Positions 59,101 through 64,000 of a stretch of DNA of 64,000 bases are shown piece after piece. Numbering within the stretch: position 1 is the first letter of the stretch; each line of letters opens with the position of its first letter. Both the position numbers and the translations under genes were made by a program. Location of the stretch: assembly GCF_949628265.1 (NCBI RefSeq), contig NC_088786.1, positions 34,431,681 to 34,495,680 of the forward strand, in the 5' to 3' direction. The DNA comes from Cloeon dipterum (taxonomy: Eukaryota; Arthropoda; Insecta; Ephemeroptera; Baetidae). A model generated the notes under the pieces. The model saw only the letters and a list, made by a program, of their open reading frames with translations, was not told where the DNA came from and did no database searches.

Positions 59101-62100
59101 TGGCGGCTTCAAACACTTAGGGTTTATGCAACTGGTGAATTTTCTATTAAAAATTTAATTTTTTGTTATAAAATTTTAGTATTTTTGTTCAAGCTATATA
59201 ATTTTTTTAAAAAAGATTTTATATTTCAGTTTTTAAAGCAGTAAAAATAAAAAAAAAATATAAAATCATTGATCCAAACCATTGCCTATTCAGAGAGTCT
59301 ATTAACTAATTCGTTGTTCCTCAAAATTATTTATTGTGAAGTTTTTAAATTACGTCATTTGAAAAAAATCGTCAAAAAATAAGTGCAAATAATAAATAAG
59401 AATATGCTTCGAAAATCTATATTTTCTGTCGGTATTTGAAGTGAAAACGCACTCACAATAGTATCCCAAACAAACGGAAAACAATTACGGAACTGACTTT
59501 CCAAATTCCAAGGGATAAAAGAGGTAGAGAAGAGCCTTCGGTCAGGTACGCAAGGTGTGAGGGTTGTAAAATCAAAGCATGATCAACACAAAAAGCAGCG
59601 AGTCAGCGTTTTACGACTCTAGGAAGCACGCACGCAGCACAACAAAAACGCAACAGCAAACGTGAGATGAAATCTGATGAAGTCTCAAAAAATACAAAAC
59701 GCACACGGGGACGCTATGCTGACAATTATTATTATTACAACAATGTTACGAGGAAAATAGGCAGACGGCCAACAAGTTCTCGGAAAATTCAGATTTGGAA
59801 AATTTTCATGCGCCTTCACGACCTTCTCTCTAATTTTAAAATAAAGCAGCCGTTCCGAGAAACAAAGAGGCTGGCTTGTGCTGATGAACTTTCTTTCTTC
59901 CATCCTTTTTACTTCAGGAATTCGGAGATAATTAGCCGCGCGCGCACACGTATTTGAGGATAAGGAGAGAGAGAGAGAGCACAGCTCCTCTGCCCGTGTA
60001 AAATAAGCAGCAGCAAGCAACAAGCAGCTTTGCACGGAAGTCGCTTGGATGTCAACACAAAGGAGCATATACTGTACCCGAAGAGAGCACAATAATGCAC
60101 AAAGGATTACATGCCCTCGCGCGCGTAATTTATGCCCGCTGATGCAGCCAGCTGATAATATTCATCCGATATTAAAAACAATCACCGAGTCCATTCATCA
60201 GCGAGGAGAATGGAGATGAAACTTGAACCTCTCCTCGCGTTGCCCAAGACTCGAGATTAAATTTTGTCGATGTAATATTTTCCCAGAAAAGAACTCTATC
60301 AGAAGGTTTGACCTTTGGTTGATTGTTTTTCAGTTAAAAAATTGCTGTCATTTCTCACTTGCCAGGCAAAGGTATCTTTTTTTGTGTAAGCTGCTCGTCG
60401 GGATTATTTATCAAACGAAATAAAAATGTATCCTCCCAGAAATGCCTGTTTGGCATTGCTACAGCCCGAGGTGAATGTTGTTGTTTGTGTTTCCTCGTCC
60501 ATTCCGGTTGTTTCTTATCTTCACATTCGTTCCCTGCAGTACCGGACATATATGTATTGTCCATGCGATTCATGATCAGCGGGAGATTATTTCTAGATTC
60601 ATAAATTATTAAAATGCATTATGGAATGAGTCAGCGTAACAAACATAAAAAATGTTTATTCTCACAATTATTGCCCTGTGAAATTATTTAATTTACAGAA
60701 TATTTTGTTACAAACTGCTCAACTCATGCTAAAATAAAATACGCATTCCTTCGTCTTTGGTCCAGCAGCGGCTAACAATAAGCTCAATCTGCACCGAGGT
60801 ATGCGTATGCACTCTCGAGATTGGTTTGTCTGAGTGGCGCCGGAGCAACCTGGCGGAACCTGCAGCGTGCGTGCAAGTAGGGGGTCGGGGGAGTTGATTT
60901 AGCCAAACAATGAGCACACTTGTTGGCGCGGCGACGACTCAGGTATGCATCCCGCCCGCTGCTGCTGCTGCCGCTGATGGCAACCACCCCCTGTCCTGAT
61001 CGCTACCCCTACGTTCGTTTACCTGCCTTTAAGGCTCTTTTTCGCCCGCCACTCGGAATCCCTGGGGGATATTTACTTTATGGACGTTATTGTTTGGTGA
61101 GGTTTGTGAAACTTAGGCCTGTCACCGCGACAGTGTTTTCTAAACTTGTGAATGTGGTTATGGGTTCATAAATAATTATTTGATAGGTTGAACGCTTGAT
61201 AAAAAGCTGGAATTTTAAAGCAAATAAAACGAAATGGCACAGATTTTCTTTTAAATGTTATCTTGACCGTCTGTTTCTATTTTTCTATGCTTGTTAATTT
61301 TAATAAATAGCTAGGTCATTTTTTCTAAAAAAATTTAAGATTAAAAGTTCAGCTTCTGATTCATAACCCGGAAGAATATTCACTTCCTAGGGGGAGGGTG
61401 CCTCTCTCTCTTTAAGTCAGATGCGCTGATTTTTTTTTGTTGGGAGAGATAAGTGTTTATTTTTTAATATTTTTTTTAGTCAAGATAAGCGTGCTAGAGG
61501 GAGGGCTCTATTAACACGGAAGTCTCTAAAAAGCCCATTTAATATGACGACCTCCGACGTTCAATCTTCCATTCTCATTTTGGTCAACAATCAAAGCGAA
61601 ATCAAAATTGGCCAATGGCGTTCTTCAGGAACGTTAGATTTGAAAACCTTGTGCTTTTGAATACTTTTGTACATAGAAATTGACAGATGGAAGTCTTGTC
61701 AAACGAGACGAGCACGTGCTGTGCAACAACAAATCCCCTTTGATGCCGGCCTTTTAGAACACCCAGTGCGCAGTTCGAAAAAGGTTTTGCTGCAAAATCA
61801 ACGATCGCACTAGATTTATGACTTCTATGGGTCGAGGGATGGGCATGACAAACAACTTAATGTTTTTTCAGCTATTCAGAGAGTTGGTTTTGTGCTGACC
61901 ATTAGATTTTCTAGGAAAAAAATCCCGCCATATGTGGCATCCAAACTCTTATAACTTACAAACTGAACAAATTAATTTTTAAGTAAAAAATCGACGTCAG
62001 AATAAACTAATTTTGAAATTCATTTTTATTTCAACAAGAAACGAAAATTATAAAAAAAAATTAATGTCATTAGAGGGGGTAAACAGCGCCTGTCCCGCTC

Positions 62101-62184
62101 ACCTTCTTTCCTTTGGGCGTCCACGCCGCAAATGACGACGAGCAGGACAGCGGCCAGAAACACGAAAATGCACTTGTTCCTCAT
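19038..62184 (-). CDS. wb: Laminin subunit alpha, alpha1/2 type (wing blister orthologue)
   Basis: I could join 50 coding exons from the ATG at 62184 to the TGA at 19040-19038 without a phase conflict. They sum to 9855 bases, a 3284-residue product, close to Drosophila Wing blister. Domain order: signal peptide 1-25; LN to about 316; LE repeats; L4a (about 570-725); LE repeats; L4b (about 1310-1510); LE repeats to about 1730; coiled coil 1731-2298; five LG domains. Two L4 domains and few LE repeats before the first are the alpha1/2 layout, unlike LanA. The L4a holds an RGD, as reported for Drosophila Wb (D-laminin alpha2). The protein is secreted, assembles through the coiled coil with beta and gamma chains, and builds basement membranes that bind integrins. 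Introns 2, 5 and 32 contain other genes. Odd points: the weak donor GTTCGC after exon 26, and a possible internal start at 33071. Exon coordinates are in the regional entries. Confidence 0.95.
24059..25489 (+). CDS. Tex2: TEX2-like SMP-domain lipid-transfer protein (nested in wb intron 32)
   Basis: Two exons, 24059-24472 and 24524-25489, give 459 residues. Near the N-terminus a hydrophobic segment ([20 protein letters not shown]) looks like an ER membrane anchor. Residues 80-220 or so resemble a PH domain, ending [20 protein letters not shown]. The C-terminal half matches the TEX2 SMP region: [44 protein letters not shown] and [14 protein letters not shown]. Vertebrate TEX2 is about 1100 residues with a long disordered N-terminus; this protein lacks that part. 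SMP proteins shuttle lipids at ER contact sites. The gene lies wholly inside a wb intron on the opposite strand; its stop is only 8 bases from wb exon 32, so its 3' UTR must run antisense into wb exons. The ATG follows a T-rich leader and begins the membrane anchor. Confidence 0.88.
25954..25959 (+). terminator. Candidate polyadenylation signal of the TEX2-like gene
   Basis: First AATAAA on the plus strand after the TEX2-like stop at 25489. It lies inside the antisense of wb exon 30 (26073-25909), so using it would make the mRNA complementary to three wb coding exons. Confidence 0.35.
27009..27825 (-). other. wb: wb exons 23-25: last LE repeats
   Basis: Exons are 27825-27552, 27455-27265 and 27202-27009. 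They encode LE repeats ([31 protein letters not shown]) between L4b and the coiled coil. Nidogen binding is a gamma-chain property, so none is inferred here. Confidence 0.9.
27970..28678 (-). other. wb: wb exons 20-22: L4b domain
   Basis: Exons are 28678-28565, 28513-28331 and 28280-27970. The segment lacks the cysteine density of the LE blocks and shows the laminin IV pattern: [31 protein letters not shown] and [17 protein letters not shown] second L4 domain is what assigns the gene to the alpha1/2 class. Confidence 0.9.
29785..34396 (-). other. wb: wb intron 14, with GC-rich islands
   Basis: This 4.6-kb intron is less AT-rich than most, with CpG-dense patches at about 30420-30720, 31780-32110 and 32980-33200. 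The last coincides with a signal-peptide exon. ORFs in the other patches show no recognisable domain. The patches look more like regulatory or promoter DNA than coding DNA. Confidence 0.5.
32930..33071 (-). CDS. Signal-peptide exon in wb intron 14 (alternative wb start or small secreted peptide)
   Basis: The ATG at 33071 opens a frame starting [20 protein letters not shown], a strong secretion signal, followed by a basic stretch ([20 protein letters not shown]) and EWIGLKLG. A donor (G/GTAAAT at 32930/32929) ends it in phase 1. The next wb exon on this strand, exon 15 at 29784, needs exactly phase 1, so joining would give a secreted laminin starting directly at an LE repeat (KLG-CNCDPN). The ATG lies in a CpG-rich patch that could be a promoter. 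Alternatively, without splicing the frame stops at 32880, giving a 64-residue secreted peptide with a dibasic RKK site. I do not recognise the peptide. The signal sequence is clear; the transcript structure is inference. Confidence 0.5.
36497..36505 (-). other. wb: RGD codons in the laminin L4a domain
   Basis: CGT GGT GAC on the minus strand encodes RGD in the context [12 protein letters not shown]. An RGD in the same domain of Drosophila Wing blister has been described as a PS2 integrin ligand, so this is a likely integrin attachment site. Confidence 0.85.
36655..37491 (-). other. wb: wb intron 8
   Basis: This 837-base AT-rich intron splits the L4a domain. No repeats, RNA genes or open frames of interest were seen. 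Confidence 0.5.
38153..39395 (-). other. wb: wb intron 5
   Basis: This 1.24-kb AT-rich intron holds the tRNA-Thr gene near its upstream end; the rest shows nothing recognisable. Confidence 0.5.
39115..39188 (+). tRNA. tRNA-Thr (AGT)
   Basis: 74 bases fold as a standard tRNA. The acceptor stem GGCGCCG pairs with CGGTGCC (one G-T pair). The D arm contains TTAGTTGGTTAAA. The anticodon stem CTGT/ACAG encloses loop CTAGTAA with anticodon AGT. The T arm GTGAG-TTCGAAT-CTCGC also serves as the Pol III B box. The downstream TTTTTT near 39200 is a good terminator. It lies antisense in wb intron 5 and appears intact, with no intron. Confidence 0.97.
47882..48318 (+). mobile_element. TIR element, copy A (TTAA-flanked, non-autonomous)
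   Basis: The element begins AGAGGAATGATACTG and ends with the inverted form CAGTATCATTCCACT, and TTAA flanks both ends. It has no coding capacity over about 440 bp. A second copy at about 62770-63206 lies in the opposite orientation and looks more than 90% identical by eye. TTAA target sites are typical of piggyBac-like elements, but the terminal bases are not the usual ones, so the family is uncertain. Confidence 0.75.
48320..48347. repeat. Perfect 12-bp-arm palindrome beside TIR element copy A
   Basis: AAGGAGAGTAAA and its exact inverse are separated by four bases, starting within the TTAA flank of element copy A. It is followed by a partial duplicate of the element end (ATTCCACTTTAAA at 48349-48361). 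Confidence 0.7.
50141..50174. repeat. GAGA-rich low-complexity tract
   Basis: A run of GAGC units followed by (GA)n, in a GC-rich block of wb intron 2. GAGA-factor-type proteins bind such tracts at insect promoters and enhancers. Similar tracts occur near 52297-52320, 56736-56746 and 59966-59980. Confidence 0.5.
53246..53398. mobile_element. Palindromic hairpin element (foldback MITE-like)
   Basis: A left arm of about 53 bp (from ATTGAAAATTAATGAAACCA to AAAATCGACGTTTT) is repeated inverted at 53346-53398. The arms match at about 85-90% by eye, around a 47-base centre. There is no coding capacity. The near-symmetry of the whole 153 bp is typical of foldback-type MITEs. Confidence 0.7.
57171..57716 (+). 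CDS. SAXO-like microtubule-associated protein (nested in wb intron 2)
   Basis: Two exons, 57171-57330 and 57388-57716, give 162 residues. The frame is kept only if the 57-base intron uses a GC donor (CCAG/GCTAGT at 57331) with a normal AG acceptor; without splicing the frame hits TAG at 57334. The protein has three spaced NLH repeats: [38 protein letters not shown] and [18 protein letters not shown]. This resembles the Mn repeats of SAXO/FAM154 proteins, which bind along axonemal or ciliary microtubules. Length is short for SAXO, so it may be a small relative. AATAAA at 57746-57751 supports an independent transcript. Expression in sperm or sensory cilia would be expected. Family assignment is moderate. 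Confidence 0.7.
57746..57751 (+). terminator. Polyadenylation signal of the SAXO-like gene
   Basis: AATAAA lies 30 bases after the stop codon at 57714-57716 on the same strand. Confidence 0.6.
58633..62102 (-). other. wb: wb intron 1
   Basis: This 3.5-kb intron lies between the signal-peptide exon and the LN exon. It carries a large foldback element near 58704-59142 and GC-richer blocks with GA repeats at about 59500-61150. ORFs in these blocks (for example 59685-60092, minus) have no recognisable domain. Confidence 0.5.
58704..59142. mobile_element. Large foldback element (palindromic, about 440 bp)
   Basis: Nearly the whole element is one inverted repeat. The left arm runs from CCAGTTGCAAAAACCC through GCCGCCAACAGATGGCGC to TTCGCCGTAGAAACG; the right arm mirrors it from CGATTCTACGGCG to GCGCCATCTGTTGGCGGC and GGGTTTATGCAACTGG. 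Arms of about 200 bp flank a loop of about 40 bases. It has no coding capacity and would form a very stable hairpin if transcribed. Confidence 0.85.
62103..62184 (-). other. wb: wb exon 1: signal peptide
   Basis: The exon encodes [20 protein letters not shown] then VDAQRKEG, a classical secretion signal with likely cleavage after VDA. It ends in phase 1 at a GTGAGC donor and joins the LN exon at 58632 in frame. The frame is open a little further upstream, but only from a GTG; 62184 is the first true ATG with a signal-peptide context. Confidence 0.85.
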
Positions 62185-64000
62185 TGTGAGAGCGTCCGAA
62201 CGATGCACACTGTGGGATAAGTCGCGGACACTCAGCAGACACTCATCTCGATGATCACTGGACGCACGTGCTGGCCATGCGCGACGCGAGGGCCGTCGGT
62301 GCTGCTCCGGACGCGCTCACCTCACAATTCATCCACCTGCGAGTCTGTTGGACCATAAGAGGCCGGCTCACCGCGCCCCTCGACCGCCAACTCGCGTCTT
62401 CCCCTCCTCCCTTCCCGCTCCGCATCTTTTCTCACTATACACTTGATCCTTACACTGGCGAAGCTGGCTCGCCGCCGTCAGTATAGCGCCCGACTGGCTA
62501 TCAACCTTCGCACTTTGGCTTATTCGAGTTATTGCAGAATTTATTTGTTTTAAATCAATTTATTTGAAGGGCTAGCTTAGGTTAATGCTACCATTAGCCG
62601 GTGACAAGGAGTATGAAATCCAAGAAAAATAAATGAGCTCATGAAACTTGAAGAACCTGAGTGGATCTTTTCGAAGCAGACAGCAAATAATATTTTCAAC
62701 TTGATCGAGTGCAAAAATACTTAATTAATAAATGTTATTGTGTAAATTACTAGATTACTACACAGTTAAAGTGGAATGATACTGGGCAACAGTTGAAAAT
62801 TATTTGAATTGTTGGATGCCATAAACAATTGATCGATAAACAATTTGTTCAACAATTTGCAATAATAAAAAAGGATCTTCCTACAGTAAAAAATTCAAAT
62901 TTTGACAATTTTCTCCAAAATTTACAGTGCTTGAACATATTTTCTTGGCATATTCCGATTCCTCTCGTCGAGATCTGTCCAACGGTGTATGCCACTTATT
63001 GGAGAAACTCTTGGTTTTGAAATTAAATCGGATTTCAAGTAAGAAGACAGCCATTACCATATGAAAAGCACGGCAACTTTCCAGCCAATTTTCTCGAAAA
63101 ATTATAGTGCTTCTTAGGTCAATTTAGGCTTTAACTGAATCCTTAGGGACGATTTTATGCATTGGCAACAAGAATTTTCCAGGCTTTTGCAGTATCATTC
63201 CTCTTGCAGCTCCGGCTTGCCATTTTTTGACATTGCTCTCGTATTTTTCGTACATATTGTAATATTTTGCAGTCATGATAATAAACATCAACGTTAAAAA
63301 TAAGAGACGCAGATGATTTTTACCTATTTTTTTTTTTTTAATTTTAAACTTAACTGACCAAAAACTTATTTTAAATGAGATCACATAATGTTAGGAAAGC
63401 AGGACAGATTAGTAAAATCGTGTAATGCTTCACGTTGTCTACGAGGAATTTTTAAATATTTTATTCAAATTACTTTCAATCTTTTTATCCAAGAAACTAA
63501 AATTAAATAAGAAACAAAATGTAAGTACCATATACTAAAAATTGTATATAGATAATATAACAATAAATAAATTTAAAATAGCAAATTAATTATAAGCTCT
63601 TTATTAATCTATTCTTCTTTTATATTAGAAAGAGGTTAAAGTTAAAAACAAACAATTTTACTAAAGAGATGATTTATTTTCCATTCGCATATATATTCAG
63701 TATGACATATTGTGCTAGTCCGAATATTCCGAATTTGCTGGCCAGCGGCCGGCGTACTGCCGAGCCGTTTAGCCGAATATCTGACTTAAACTCATTCATC
63801 GTGACACACAATACATGGACAGGCTAGAGTGAATTTTCGCAGATGCTTGGCCACATTGTTTGCATACACGGAATTCGCATGTGAGTGAGTGAGAGTGTGT
63901 TGTTATACATGTCGAGTCATGAGTGAGACTTATGAATATTCACCGGCAGCGGATGAGTTAGGGGTTGCGCTGCGCTTTTTCCGCCGTAATTCAGAATAAA
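62185..64000. other. Region upstream of wb
   Basis: Positions 62185-62500 are GC-rich and CpG-dense and probably hold the wb 5' UTR and promoter. Beyond that lies AT-rich DNA with TIR element copy B (62770-63206). No gene was recognised up to the window end, though 63700-63960 becomes GC-richer again. Confidence 0.45.
62770..63206 (-). mobile_element. TIR element, copy B
   Basis: The reverse complement of this stretch matches copy A at 47882-48318 over its full length with scattered substitutions. It keeps TTAA at 62766-62769 on one side and the inner TIR (GGAATGATACTG) at both ends; TTAA on the other side has decayed. Confidence 0.75.

Noticed and set aside
19038..62184. Assignment to LanA (alpha3/5 type) instead of wing blister
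   Set aside because: LanA-type chains have a longer LE run after LN and a different domain IV layout. The two L4 domains, the RGD in L4a and the 3284-residue length fit wb better.
62185..62208. Upstream extension of the wb signal peptide (HRSDALT)
   Set aside because: The extension begins at GTG, not ATG. The ATG at 62184 gives a normal signal peptide.
1..64000. CRISPR arrays, operons, insertion sequences, phage or other prokaryotic systems
   Set aside because: Introns, codon structure and gene content are eukaryotic throughout; no regularly spaced repeats or bacterial gene clusters were found.

Overview
The window is a piece of an insect (arthropod) nuclear genome. Genes are split by short AT-rich GT-AG introns, the gene content is metazoan (ORMDL, mRpL38, laminin alpha, BTB and ZAD zinc-finger genes), and a 7SL/SRP RNA gene and a nuclear tRNA are present. 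The ZAD-type zinc-finger protein points to insects or close relatives. The many short introns suggest a fairly compact, possibly early-branching insect genome; that part is inference.

Left third, 1-18 kb: the 3' part of an unidentified single-pass membrane protein gene (+, 100-1542); a large six-exon ZAD/C2H2 zinc-finger gene (-, 10199-2895); mRpL38 (+, 11288-13725), whose first intron holds an antisense SRP RNA gene (-, 11937-~11640); a BTB/POZ gene with a single C2H2 finger (-, 15979-14096), convergent with mRpL38; and ORMDL (+, 17136-17866), divergent from the BTB gene.

Right two thirds, 19-62 kb: one gene on the minus strand, an alpha1/2-type laminin alpha chain (wing blister orthologue). 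I could follow it through 50 coding exons with consistent phases to a 3284-residue product: signal peptide, LN, LE, L4a (with an RGD), LE, L4b, LE, coiled coil and five LG domains. Its introns hold other genes on the + strand: a TEX2-like SMP-domain lipid-transfer protein (24059-25489), tRNA-Thr(AGT) (39115-39188) and a SAXO-like microtubule protein (57171-57716, probable GC-AG intron). A phase-compatible second signal-peptide exon at 33071-32930 could start a short laminin isoform or be a small secreted-peptide gene.

The long wb introns also carry palindromic and TIR-type mobile elements (47.9, 53.3, 58.9 and 62.8 kb) and GC-richer, GAGA-rich islands that look like regulatory DNA. No CRISPR, operon or prokaryotic feature is present. 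Splice sites were placed by eye from GT/AG signals and reading-frame phase, without transcript data.
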